From Diphasiastrum complanatum (Eukaryota; Streptophyta; Lycopodiopsida; Lycopodiales; Lycopodiaceae): 64,000 nucleotides of DNA. The stretch is from assembly GCA_029204225.1 (NCBI GenBank), contig CM055103.1, positions 55,943,078 to 56,007,077 on the forward strand. Direction: 5' to 3'. How positions within the stretch are numbered: position 1 is the first letter of the stretch; every line of letters starts with the position of its first letter. The position numbers were made by a program, and so were the translations under genes. The notes beneath the pieces are model-generated. The model had not been told where the DNA came from. It saw nothing but the letters and a program-made list of their open reading frames with translations, and ran no database searches. This document shows, one piece after another, positions 22,701 through 37,213 of the stretch.

Positions 22701-25700
22701 ACATGATTGGGGATGAGATTTCGACTACTTCGGTGCGAAGTTTATTTGGCGACATGAAGTTCGGATAACAAGTTGCATTTTTCTCTTTCGAGAAGTTACT
22801 TCATGTTATGTTATGCATTTCCATTTAAGGAGGGTGTTGGAATGTAAGTGGAATTGCTTAGAAAACCATAGGTTACTGTGACCCAAAAGGTCGAGATTTG
22901 TGTAACCATGGTTTATTTATTTCCATTAGGCCTACTAAACTTAGAGTTAGCTAAGTTAATATGTTCTTAACTTAGTAGGGACTCGTGGGTCCACTAGGTC
23001 TAATTGTGACAATATGTACCCCAACTTGACATTTGGAGGTACCTTATTCTTTTTATGTAACTTATAGAAGTTAGATAGTCATAGAAGTTGGATAGTCATG
23101 AAGGGAGAAGTTAGATAGTTATTTTGGAAGACTATGTATATGTGTGCATCTCCTTTGTATTCAACAATTGTAAGCATCATTGCTATTCTCTTTGAGGTCC
23201 ACGAGTTTCTATAGGAGGGCGACCACCCATCTCTCTCTTTCTCTCAAAAATGCTTTGTGTGATTGAATAGTTAAGATCCTGGATCCGTTGGCTTCTATTT
23301 CCTATATTGTTTTAGTCCATAATGCTTGCTTCCGATTCTATCCCACTGAAAATAAATGTTTTGGTTTCTTAAACTGTTTACAACATGGAGTGTCCACTTC
23401 TAAATTCTATAGGCTTTTATCTTTGTATTGATAGAGATGTTTTTTATACTAGTTAAGTAGTTTAACTGTTGTGGTACTCCAAAAGATTTACTCTTTTTGA
23501 AAAATCATGGTAAAATGTTCATATTCTACATGTATTGGAAAATGGGCCCAGTAATGTAGTAACTATGAAAAATTGTTCATAACTCATTGATATATTCTCA
23601 TCTATGATTAAGTTAACTTGTAGGTTGATGTTGCCTTGACCACCAAGGCCTTGCTAGTAGGTGCCATAGAGGAGACAAGTACATTACCCCCCCCCCAAAA
23701 AAAAAAGAAGCCCTTTTTGGAGCTTATTAGGTATTGTCCTCTTGTGATGTGATATTCAATAATTTTTTCTATATGTTGTGTTTGATCCAAGTTTAGTGTT
23801 GTAAGCATCTCTTTGTTTAGTGTTGTAAGTTTCTGCATGACTTGTGCGTAAACTAGAGCAGTTTGTAATCATCTCGCTTGTCAAGCTCTAGAATCTCAGA
23901 GATGAGAGAATCCCTCTGTTGCAAATTCTTGCATATTCAATTTGAGAGAGATAGAGAGAAAGAAAGCTTTTATTAATGTCTTTTCCATGCCAAAAGGCAT
24001 ATAAGACGAAAGAGTACATATCAAGAGTGTGGTACAAATCGGAGCGTACAGTAAAGAAAAGCATATGTAATACAACTGACAATGACAAAATACATCTAGA
24101 ATAAGATTATTTGACTGCAAATGTAAGTCTAGTGACAATGGTACATCGAGCTGTCCTCAAGTACTGCTGCTATCAAAGAAAAATGTAATGGGGATAACAC
24201 CTGGGGTGGGCCCAATAGGTGCTGCTGACGTTGTTGTGGAGGTCGTCTCTAAGTAGTGGCTCTGCGAGCAATATGCGTTTGGGTATAGATCTCAAAGTAA
24301 AAATGTGATCAGAAGTGGAATAGTAAGCTCAAAAACTTGCCTATCCTAAAGCATGTAGACGTCTAATCTCTGCTTCACTGCTAATTGATGTTTGTAGGAC
24401 ATAACCATATACTTGGGCCATGATGTGGCCAACCATGATAGTGCGGTAGTTTTCTGGTTTCATAGGATCACCCTCCTTGTGAATAGGATGTATGACATTT
24501 GTGCACCAGGAAGTGGGGAAGCCTTAAGAGACTGCATGATTAAAGAGGTTAGCCAAGATGGGGGAGAGGGAGAGTATGTCATTTGCATGGATAAGAAGTT
24601 CTACTTCTAGGTCAGAGAAGTAGTGGGGATGGTATATAAAGATATTCTGTCCAGATGTGTAAGTCGGTTAATGCGGGAGCTGGTGCACGAGGAATACCCG
24701 CCAAAAAGCCCTTGAGAAAGAACTAAAAAGAGAATTAATAAGTCTTCTCCCTTCATTGATCTCATAGGTTGTCTTATTATGATGAAGGTTGTTTCTGTAC
24801 ATACAGTTTATAGCTCGGGCATCTGAGGAATAAAGATAGGCATATTTAAGCTGGTTATGAAGTTGACGACATTCTTCATTTGGACGACGGGAAGGTTTTT
24901 GATTTGTGGGTTTGGTATTCTTGGAAGGAAAAGAAAGGGAAGCGGCAGTGTGTAGAGCATTGGCAAGAAAAACGGATTTGTGTTCAATTGTGGAACCATA
25001 TGGAAAATGTTGTATAAGGGAGGTTAAAGAATCTTGATAGATGGTGATGTAGGGTTTCTTAAAACAATATTGTGGTGCATGGATAATTGGCGATTGGGAA
25101 CTAGAGGCATTGGTAAGAATGAGTCCTAATTGGAATGAGAGAAAAGAGTGATCAGAGAGAAGCGTGCGTGTAATAGTGAAAGACGTGATATGTAGAAGAA
25201 GAGAGGGTGATCCCATGAGGTAGTCAACCACACTGTCGCCACGACTGTGGGTGGCAAGTAAAATCACTAGAAGAAGGCCATTGAGATGGACCATTAAAAA
25301 TGGCTAGCTCATGAGCTGCCCCTAACTGTCCCCATGGTCTGTGATAGGCCCGTCCTCATCTGCAAAATGCCTCGAGATACCCAGCTCATCACTGTCTAAG
25401 GCCCTGATGCGTAAAGGGTCCTGATCTGCTATATGGAAAGATGTTTGTCGTGATCCTGTCCTGGCATTAAAAATCCCCTAGTAGAAGAATATGTCATTTG
25501 TCCAAAAATCAAATAATATCTACTGAAATATGGTGAGCCATCGTGTCTGGTGGAAAATAGCACACTGCAATGTAAATATCCCTATCCAAGCCTGTAGTCA
25601 CCGCACTGAGTTGGATCCATAGATATCTGGCATGAGCATCTTTGTGAAGTACCTCTAGTCCTCGCTGAATAACATCTCTATATAGACAAGCCATACCTCC

Positions 25701-28700
25701 TGATCCCTGTCCTTCTGCCGATCTAGTCTCTGCTCTAAAAAAAGAGGGTAAACCTCGCTCTGCACTCTCGTGTCTCTGTGAAAAAAAGGACATCTCGACT
25801 ATTGATGAAGTCTATCAGATCCTCTACTTAAGATGAGGTATGTATTCCATTACAATTCCAGACACCGAAACATAACAATGATGGATGGGTCGTAGGAGTC
25901 AGTACATTGGCAGGTGAATTGACGAGTTGCCTTGTGGAGATAACATCAGCACTTAGCTTGACTGCCTCTTCAAGCTTGTCTTCTACTAGTGACTCGTTGC
26001 CTAGTCTCAAAATTTCTAAACTTTTGAGGAGTGGCTTCTTCAATTCTGTCACTGCCTGATCCACAAAAACTAATGAGGCCCACAAGAGCGGCAAGTTCAG
26101 CGGCTGGCTTGAGCCTGTCACTGGCTACAGCTCTATTATCTGCTGAGGAGCCACTGTGTCCTTTGCATGCACCTAGAGGGCAATAGCGATGGCAGGCCTC
26201 CTAGAATTGGAGCCTCCCAGTCTTCTTCCCAGGTAGCAACTCCTTGGCCAACAATCCTCAAGTAATTCCCTCTACCCCTGAAACAATGGCTGCAGCTGGA
26301 GATTAAGCGCGAGCAGGCTCAGCCATGAAGGAGGCTTCAATCATGGAAACGGGCGATGGAGCCCTAGCCAAGAGGGTGCACCAGCCGCGCGAGAGAGAGA
26401 GAAGTAGAAGAAGCTTTACTAACGTCTTTTCCATGCCAAAAGGCGTATAAGACGAACAAGTACATCAGATAAAGTGGAGAAGACGGAGCAATGCCGTCAA
26501 ACAGCATAACTAAAACCAAAACTAACTAAGAAGAGGATAATGTCAAGGATTATATGGTACAAAGACCATTTACAGATTCAACTGGCATCTCTTCAGTGCT
26601 CTAACTCTCTCACTAACTCTGAAAGGATCTTCACGACATTTTTTTGCAAGAGGCGTGAAGTGGTGAAATCTTGATAAACACCACTTGAAGATCAACATGC
26701 AATGCTAGCCAAAGGGAAGCACAAATTCAAAAAGCTTCAAAAGAAGACTGATATAGATGAGGATGGTCGGGGATCTTCATTTGGTAAGAAGAAGAAGAGC
26801 AAGTGCTTCTATTGCCAAAAGCCAGGGCATTGGCTTAGAGATTGTTAGAAAAAGAAGGCAGACATCAAGAAGATCAAGGTGAAGTAGCTTACCAATATTG
26901 CCCAAGATAATCTTGATAGCAATAATGGCGACCAAAGCACTACATTTGTGACAACATTGGCATCTCAGAATTCAGTTGATGACACACATTGTCTCGTGAA
27001 CTATGGAGCAACAAGACACATGACAGGCAACAAGAAGTTGGAGCTAACCAACGATGGGGACAAAGTTGCTTGAGCAAATGATGACGAATGCCAGATTCAG
27101 GGGATCGACAACTCAACTCAATTTTTGATGGTAATTTCAAGGTTGTGGCTTATTCAAGTAGAATGTTGTGGTTACGAAACATAGCTTATCAGTAGCAACT
27201 TCATCATCCCAAAGTGATTTGTGGCATAGGTGCTTGGGACATTTGAACTTCAAAAGCTTGAGATTACTTCGCAAACACAAGATGGTGACAAGTCTGCCTA
27301 GCTTGGACGATAAGCTGGCTCATTGGCCCCTCCCATAGAAATGCATCTCCCGGGCCTTGCTGCTTCTAATGCAATCCATGATGGCCCTACGTTTGTTGAT
27401 AAAGTGAGTGATGGCCCTACTGCTCTGATGAAGTGGGTTGTGATGGCTGTGCGGCTGATGATGAAGGGAATGATGGACCAATCTGGTGCTAGAAGTTGCA
27501 GTGCTGTTGCCAACCCCCAATATTGTGCCAATAGAATCTAGTTGCCCACCGACCTGGAGCATGCGCCTATGAGCTGGCCCAGTTGTTACTGTTGCTCCAT
27601 ATGTGATCCACTAGGTGCCCTTGCGCAAGTGCAGAAACTGTTGTACATAAGGTAATGCCCAAGGACCACCCATCTGGCTTGGTTAAACCGAGCAAATACA
27701 ACTTGATCCTTGCCGCTGTGCTGCAAAAAGTACCACCGCAATATAGAGAAGGCCATTTGCATGAACTTGAACTTGCAAAAACAATTGTTTCCCCCTCCTA
27801 GAGATCCACCTTTGACCATATCCCGCCACAAGCATGGGCTTGGAAATATGCTATCACTTTCTCCTAGCAACCCTAAAACCAATCCTAGCAACAAGAATCA
27901 CTCTAAATAATGCACTATAGGCTCCAAACAAAGCAAATATAAAAATGGTGAAAAAATACCTTGAAAAGGTGTTTTGCTTGCAAATTTCCACACTGACGTT
28001 TGCCCTCTTCTGTGTTTCTATAGCTCGCCACCTTCTGTTTAGCCTCCTATTGCTCTCTCCAAAAACATTTTGTTCTCCTACTTCATGCCCCCCACATTTG
28101 GGTTCCCCACAATTGTTGTAAAAATTAAGGTTTGTTTTGCATAGCGTTCTGATGTTCCAGAACGCGGCTGGCCCAGAATGTCATTCTAGTGCAACTATGC
28201 ACTGTTTCGTACATTGGTGCATACGCGTACAGTAGAAGCATATACGTTGTGTATATTAAGCATCATAGTAGCCATTACCCTATTTCCCCACATTCGAGAA
28301 CTCGATATTGTCCTTTGCTTTACCCTTTGCCATCCATTTGAATCCATCTTCTATGTCCTCTATTCAGAAGAAATCATTGACTTTTGTGTAGATACTTGTT
28401 GGTTCATGTCTAACTTCTACTTGTTTTTGGTTGAACGGGCTATCAACACAATCAAGTAAGTCGTTTGTCTGGAAATCTCCAATTGTCTCCAGAGTTTTGA
28501 TAAATTTCGACCTAAAGGACTTTGGATCAATAAAGAGTTTTTCAATTAACACAATGTGTTTCTTGCCCTTATGATTTTTTAATAAGCTTTTCTTGCTTCC
28601 TTTTGTTCCCATTTGTGAGCTTAAAAGTTTTTCTTCTTAGCATCTTTGCATGCCTGGTCATACCAAGAGTTTTTATGGGTGGGTTCCATTGTGTTGCATT

Positions 28701-31700
28701 TGAAGTCCAAAACATTTTGTTGCTACTTTCCCTAATATTTCAACAACTTACTTTAGAATTTTTTTCCTATGCTTGATGGATATATAGCGAGTAAGCGGAT
28801 CTAGGCCAATCGACCCAAGGGGTTAGGTATGATTTCGAGTATCTAGAAAGTGAGTTATTCGTAAGCTGTTGAGTGGAGTTGTAGGAAATAGAAACCAAAG
28901 GATCCAAGATCTTCAATCACACAAAGCATTCCAAAGAGAAAGAGAGAGATGGCTGGTCGCCCTCTTGTAAACACTCGTGGAATTCCAAGAGAAGAGTTAT
29001 AATCCTTACAATTGTAAAATACAAAGGAAAGCACACATATATATACCCTTCCAAATGATTATCTAACTTCTTGTAGATGACTATCTATCTAACTTCTCCT
29101 ACAAGTTACTTTAAAAATAAATAAGGTATTCCCATAAGTCAAGTCGGGTCCTTAAATGTCAATAATAGGCCTTGAATAGCCACGAGCTACTACCACCCCA
29201 AAATTGGGTCCAACTTAGCAAAGTCTAAGTTATAAAGACCTAATTATATTTTTAACCATGGTTACACATGTCTTGACCTTTTGGGTCAAAGTAACCTATG
29301 GTTTTCTAAGCAATTCCATTTACATTCCAACACCCTCCTTAAATGGAAATGCATAAAACATAACATAACATGAAGTAACTTCTCGAAAGAGAAAAATGCA
29401 ACTTGTTGCCCGAACTTCGTGTCGCCAAATAAACTTTGCACCGAAGTAGCCGAAATCTCATCCCCAATCATGTCCAACATATAAAAGGAAAAGAATGCGT
29501 AATAATGAAGCATCAAGTCGAAAGGTGAGGATGTGCATGCTCCATCCAAAGTAGGCAACCAACATAAACTCGGCAATAAGTCGAAACATGGACTTGCAAT
29601 CCATCAAAGGCTCCCACATGATTCGAAAAAACTTCTTACCATAAGGACAATAAAAACGAGAGTACCAAACTCTTTTGGCATCACATCCTCCCAAACCTTA
29701 CCATCAATGACCTGCTCTCATAGAATAGGTTCTACTGCACCATCCTCAATAGAAGTAAGAGTAAAATCAGAAAAATCAGCAAATTCTACTGATTTAGTAG
29801 AGGCACAAGTCTTCCCTTCATAGAAATGATCCACTTTGCTGTTCCGCAAAGCTTGCAACAACCATTTAGGGATTGTTTTGTTGTTCAATAGCCTTACCTT
29901 TGTCAACACTTTGCTGTGCTTAGATCCACTGGAGCAGTTACGCTGCCAGCAACAAAACCAGCAAGATCGACAGCCAAGGTCACTTGGACCTTGCTGTCCA
30001 AAGTCTTCAATAGGCTGGTCTTCATGATAAATAGGTTCTTCTTGATGAACTATGGGCTGCAAACGTGAAGAAGCAGTGGGCTGTCTTCCTATGAGCAAAA
30101 GAAGTGGGATCAACGAGATGCACAAGCACATTCCATCATTGCATTATTGGTGAAGAGATCTATCCTTCCACATATTAGGTCTTGCAAGACTTCCAAAAGT
30201 ACTTGTTAGACTCTTGCCAAGATGTTTCAAGTAAAGAATGCGGCAAAAGTGGTCTATCTTCGAAATCAACTTTCCATCTTGAAGATGCAAGAAGGTGATT
30301 TGCTTATGAACCACTTGACGAAGATCAAGGATCTTCGAGATGAGCTTCTCAACGTTGATGAGGTGATTGAGGACTCAGAATTTGTATCTATTACTCTCAA
30401 CTCTCTTCCTAATTCTTACCTTTCATTTGTGTCAATTAAGCATTTCTCTTAGGGGACAACAAATCCCCTTCGATGAACTTGTTGGCTTGCTTCTTCAAGA
30501 GGAGCAAACAAGGATCAACTTTGGTGGTGGTGAGCAACAAGATCAAGCTTTCTTTGTGAAAGGCAAAGGTAAAGGCAAGTGGAAAGGGAAGCCTTCTTTC
30601 AACCCCGACACTTCCAAAGGTGATCAGAAACCTAAGGGAGCTCATTTGCTACCCTATTATGTGTGTATGATGAGCACACTTTGGTGCAAGAAAGGCTTTG
30701 TTGAAGGCCAACCTGATTCTTTGCTTGCTGGTTTTTGTGTCTTATTGACGCAATTGTAGGCTGAAATTTGGCAGGTTGATGACTTGTAGGAGGGCGAGTT
30801 CCTACATGTAATTTTTGTGTCGATTCGACGCAACTTCAGGCTGCATTTTTTAGATTTGGTGTGTGGAAGAAGGGTGCCCCTTCATCTTCTTCGTGTGTTT
30901 TTTCAACACATTTTGCTACTGTTTTTTTCAGATTCGGTTACCTACAAGTGGGTGCCCCTTTATGATCCATTTCGATGTCTTTTGTGACGCATTTTGTGGC
31001 TGGAAATTTAGCCTTCATTTGTACATTTGGTGGAGGTGATTTTGCTTTGCAAGTTATTGATTTTTGACAAGTTGTGTGGAGCATTCAAAGTTTCCTTTCT
31101 ACTCTTTTCCAAAGTTAGGTACTTGTTACCTCAAATGGCTAAAGAGTCGGAAGACACAACCGTTGTTGATAAAGTAGTTGGCCTAGTCGGTGTAGTAGGA
31201 GCCAAGGTAGGTGGCCTCTCTTCGTCACCATTAACTACTTCCCATAAACCTTTCTCAATAAGAAGGTTCTTAATCATGTAGCACCACAAAGAATAGTTTG
31301 TGCCATCCAACCTATCTTCATTAAATAAAGATCAAAAGTAATTTTGCCGGTGCCCCAACTATGAATTACTTGCGCAACTCATAACCATAGACGTCCCAAT
31401 AAAACTCGATATACATTTGGTGCGTAAGGTAAGTCCATTAATGACAAACTATACTCTAGCTATTTTGACAAGTATATCTTCAACCATTCCTCTTGGACGT
31501 ACTGTCATTTGATCAGATAGCTTAATGGCAAAAGTGGCAAGTCCTCATTTTGCACATAGCTTGGTTGAAATCAAATTAACTCTTGAACCTCCATCAATCA
31601 CGGCTGTTTTTTTACTAAACTATCTAAACTATCTATGTTGTATCGTCAGGGTGATGTTTTTCTGCTCACTTTTCCAGGCTGCTCCCACATTAAGTACTTC

Positions 31701-34700
31701 GTTCGATTCTTTAAACCCGACACAAAAAAGTGGCTTCTGAAGGACTGGTGGTTCCATCTGAGTCAATCTTTCTGCTAATACTTCTTTTGCTTTTGGCATC
31801 AGCTTAAGAAATTCTCCCAATGTAATATCCATCCTGCTAGACAACACATTCATGATCATTTTCGTTTGTGGTGCTTTAGGTTCCGTCATCTTGAAAGGTT
31901 CTTCATGATGGTGCAACTGTGTATTAACATCTGTTCTTGGATCTACTTGTGGCATAGATGGAGAAGGGACTTTGGCTGGTGCTTTAGTGGCTTCTAGGGC
32001 ATCTTCTTCTTGCAACTGTTTAATCCACTGCCTCATATCATGGTATGTCTTCTTTTTTGCTTTGAGGTTCGGATACACACCTGATGCGGTAGGTATATCT
32101 GTAGTCGGTGCAGATTCAGTAGGTACTGGATCAACTAGAACTCCTTTCTGTTTCTGAGCTCTGGTAACAACCATCAAAGCTACACTTGAACTACTGGTCT
32201 TTTCTTGATTGTAATCAAGTTCACCGGAGCAATAACCGGAGGTGGTTTGGGTCTTGTAGGACAATTTTTATAACAGTGTCCATAATCATAGTCTCTACAA
32301 AATTGTATAAACTTCCCTTTGTTCAGACATTCAACAACTCTATGGTTTTCTCCGCATGCAAAACATCCAAGTGGTGCTCTGGTCCATTGTCTAGCTGCTT
32401 GTTGTTGCACAACAACATAGATAGCATACTGCTCTGAAGGACCACTCTCGTGATCATGGCTATAGTTTCATTGCTCATTAGCACAATGAGATTCTGGTTC
32501 CATTAGATAAGCAGGAGGAGCACTCTGTTCCGCTGGAGTTGGTAGAGCTAGTCTGGAAATCCAAGGGCAAAATTGAAAGGCTTTCTATCAGGACCCTTTG
32601 AATAAGTAGGTTCTCGATATTGAAGCTTAGCATTCCTTTGTTGGATAATCCGACGATTAACAAGCAAAAGGTTGTTTCATGACGCGTAGAATTGCACAAA
32701 TGACAAATAGTACTCGTCATCCGTTGTTTCAACATTGGAAATTCATTCATAGTATGATTGCCCACACAAATTGAACATCAGACATTTTCTCGGGCGGCTA
32801 GGAAAAGTTTTTGCAAACTTTTCAGGTACTTTGTTCGCTTTACCATGGAAATCTTCCAAGGCTTTGATCTTTTCATCAAGTTGAGACTGCATCTTTTCTA
32901 GCTGCATCTGCTGCTTTTGACTCAATTTTTCAAACTCATTAATCATCTTCTCTACAGTAGCATTGATATTCGTTGATGCAATGGTGGTGGATGTTGTCGT
33001 GGTTTGCCCTGCTATATAAGGCAACATTCCAACATTTGGTTCATCGTTAGAATCTTCATCCTCCTCATGAATTGCATTAGCCACAACAATTTGTATCGTA
33101 GCGTATTTAGTATGGCGTTTCAGCTCGCGTCTAATCCGTTTGGGTAGACATGCTAAAAACCATATAATCAAAGCATCTTCATTGATTAGATTGGGATCAC
33201 ACTCAGATCTGAGGTGTTTGACCCGTTCAATATAATCTCTTACTGTCTCTCTCTTTTCCATTTTAATTATACTTAAAAGGAGAAAGGGATCTTCCATAAA
33301 TTTCTTGGGCTTAAATCTTGTAATGAGAGCAGCTTTAACCACTTCCCAATCTTGTCGTTCTGCTTCCTCTTGGGTATAAAACCAATCTTGAGCAGCTCCA
33401 GTTAAGGCCATAGGGAACAACTAAAGTTTATCTTGTGGAAAAACTTCGCCATAAACCCTACATGATTCAGAAAAGATCTGGAAGAATCTAATTGGATTAG
33501 ATAACCCATTCTACTTTGGTATATATAGACGAGGAGACAATCTAACAATAATTGGTGGTGGGTTCAGCCATAATTCCAAATTACGTCAATCAGAAAATGA
33601 GATTGGATATAGATTTTTCAACAAAAATCCTATCTCATTTCAAATCAGTCTGTAAAAACTTTATCACTTGGAAATAATCAGATTTTTTATTTTCGAAAAA
33701 TAGATCTTGTTCAAGTGATCGACACTAAAAATGAAGATTTTTTGGATTCACTATTAGAATGGTTCAAAAATTTGACAGAGGCTAGATCTGGTAAATCAAA
33801 ATCTAAAAATAGTATTGGCAAAAGTTTTCTGGCCGAAGGTTCTTCACTGCTATTTTTGGTAAAATCATTGACCTGGCTATTTACTGACAAATATGGTAAA
33901 ATTAACCTTTGCTGACTTTATAGTGGATAAAGTTGACTCAGATAAATATGTGGTAGAACTGGCGAAGGTTCTTTCTAACAGACATTGGGGTTTTGTAGCT
34001 TGGCGAGAGTAAAAATTAACTTTTTGGAAGATCCTGACAGATCTAATCTTCGCCGAACTCACAAATGCTAAATCACTATATTTAGAATTCTCAGAAAACT
34101 CGGCGAAGAATATGGCAAAGAATCAAGAGTAATACTAGTATTTTTGCAAAAAGGAGACTTTTTTGACAAAAATATGACAATATGACAACTGATCTTTGGA
34201 AAACATTCGCCCAACTTATTGACTATCAAAAATAGTAAGTGGGACTGACACAGACTCTGGTGAAGGTTCTTCTCAGAGAACTGATATTTTTGTAGAAAGT
34301 TGTAAATTTTCCACAAAAGGTTACCATCGACTAGATGAACAGTCACTTTGGCCTTCTATTTTTGGTATTATTTTTGGCCAACCTGGCAATAAGTAGATCT
34401 GAATCACACCTAAGGTTCTTTTTCTGTATTTTTAGGGTTTTTGATGATTTTTTGGTATTTTTTTTATGGTTTTTCTGATGTTTTTGCAAATCTACTAAGA
34501 ATTAATCTTCGCCCTTCAATTTGAAAGATCTATGAGTGAAATCGAAGCTTTCTACAACTCAGCGAAGGTTTCCTGTAAGTAAAAAGAAAGTTATCAGATC
34601 TGATGATGATTTTACCTCCTTTTTGCTCAAATCTAACAGAATTGACTGATTTTTGTTGTTTTTCCTGATTTTTCAAATCCAAATGGATCTTAATAGTTGT

Positions 34701-37145
34701 GATCTGAATAGCTATCTCTGTTCAACAATCAAATTAGATTTCAAACAAGAATATCCACTCAATCACTCCAATTTTAACCCTAAATGCAATTATAACCCTG
34801 TTCATGCCAAAACAAGATGCCTAATGCAAGCTAACATCCATCCAACATGCTACAATATGAGAAATTGGCGTAGCTCCCCGGCAATGGCACCAAAATTGTG
34901 GCGGCTTGATTTCCTAACCTATCCTCAACCCAAGATTCAGCATACAAGCATCAAGGTCATAAAGTTAGTCATCACGCGGAGGTTCGATCCCATGAGAGCG
35001 ATAGCATAAATCAAATCCAACATGCATAGATGATCCACAATTAACACTAACATCCGCTAACACTACACATTAATCCTAAATCCATTAACACTACAATCCA
35101 CAATGATATAGATACTTGCTCCTCTCCCCCTCTCTTTCTCTCTTACAAAAAGCATAAGAACATACAATCCCAATAACATTCAGATCTAACAATTAGCAAA
35201 TACAACAAAAGCATGAGAGATGGAGGAAAAAGAAAAGAGAACGAGGACATTCACAAGTCCATTCCATAAGAGAGCCAATTTTCTTATATTGAAATGAAGA
35301 TTTGAACATGAGGAGCAACTCGAGTTTGCCCCTATTTATAGTGGAGAAGAGGGCCTTGGCCTCAAAATCCTATTGGCCCATTTCTACCTCCCTAACTATT
35401 CATATTGTAAAAAAGGGTGGGAACCCATTCAATAATTGGAGGGAACCAATTTGAAATTGAAATTTGGTGGAACCTATTTTATTCACTAACTTGACATTTA
35501 GGCCTGCGACATTAAAAGTCCCGCAAAAAGGCATAAAGTCCTTTTATTGACTTTCTAATTAATCAAATAACTATGTGATCATCGGGTTTGGACTTACACA
35601 CGTAGGGTGCCAAATCTCTCTCACTTATTAGCTAGGGTTAGGGTTGCCTTGGGATCCGCAAACCCTCCAACATATGCCAACAAAGAAGTGAAGCACTCTT
35701 TGTGCAAAAGTCATGTGTGAGCTTGCACCACTATCAATCCACCATGGATCTAGATCTCTATCATTAGCAAGCATACATGAAGACATCAAAAAAACATCAT
35801 CATTTGAGTTTTGAACATCCAAACCATCTTCATCATGAGTAAGATTACCTTGCTTGTCTCCTTGATCTCTCTTCTTCTTGTAGCACTCACTTGCAAAGTG
35901 TCCTTTGATGCCACAATAGAAGCATTTTAGCTTTGACCTATCTTTCTTTTTGCCATTGAAGAAGCCTCCCCTTGATCTTGCCCTTTAGACCACTTGCTTT
36001 TGCTTTTGCCCTTGATAAACATAGCCTCCTCTCCAACTTGAGATGTTGATGAAGATCCACCTCTCGCTTGAAGCCTACATTCTTCATTGATCAAGATCTT
36101 TTGAAGATCAATAAAACTTGGCAAAGTTCTTTGAATGGCAAGACTTTGGACAATGTTAGCATGAGCATCCAATGAACCATTAATAATAACTTGAACAAGC
36201 TCTCCTTCCTTAATGCTCTCATCAATGCAAGATAACTTATCATTCAAAGCCTTCACTCTCAAAACAAAAATATTTGGACTCTTTTCATTCTTTTGCAAAC
36301 TTTGAAAGATTTGTCTTCTTAGAGTCAACACTCTAGAAGTAGACTTGGATTCATAAAGCTTTTTTAAAGCATCCTTTGATGAAGTACTTTTACCAACTTC
36401 CTTGAGAAGTTCATTGGTAACATTCATCTTTATCATGTGTAGAGCTCTTTTAGCTCTCTTGTCATTTTGCTGGCCTCTCCTCCAAACTTACAACAATATC
36501 CAAAACATCATTCATCTCAAGAAGTGATTCCGTCCACACTTTTCACAATGAATAGTTGCTTGATGTAAGCCTATCATTGCCTTCCAACATGTATCCACTT
36601 GATGCAGCCATGTTGCAATGACTTGATCCTATATTTCAACCTGTTCCAATGCACAAAGCACTCTTTTGAAATACAACAAATGTTTTCAAAAAGAAATTAC
36701 AAAGATATGAAACCTCTCAATTCTCTTCTAGCACTTATATCTAGCAAATCAACACATAGCCTCCAAATCCTTGATAGATGTGCTTGATCCTTTCATAATC
36801 TGAAACACAAGCTCTGATATCATGTGAAAAATTTGGGATCAATTAAGATCCAAATCCATAACCTAATCTTTGGTTAGAAATAGATCAACTCTATCAATCT
36901 TGCCAATGAGGAAAAATCAACATCTACTCAATGAAAAAGATGCAACCTCAATAAGAACCTGATAAAACATCAAACATAAGATATGATGAAGTTGTTGTCC
37001 ATACAAAAATAGTAAGCTACTGTATTTCACACGTGTGGATCCGAAAATAGCATAAAATAAGCATTCTACACACAAGATTGCAAGATTCACAAATATAGTG
37101 CTCCAATGGATAGATGAACCCAAGAGAACTCATGTATAAGCATGA

Positions 37146-37213
<68 letters not shown>

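Larger units (their letters stand above)
19374..23306 (+). mobile_element. Family A element 2, rearranged inside
   Basis: Outer ends are a family A 5' LTR starting at 19374 and a complete 3' LTR ending at 23306, flanked by the 5-bp duplication TTGTT (19369-19373 and 23307-23311). The 5' LTR loses its last 35 bp or so near 19814. The interior holds a minus-strand copia RT fragment, an inverted piece of the family A 3' module, an LTR-like insertion (21499-22424) and a plus-strand piece of the 3' module. It lies 160 bp after exon 3 in intron 3. Confidence 0.8.
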
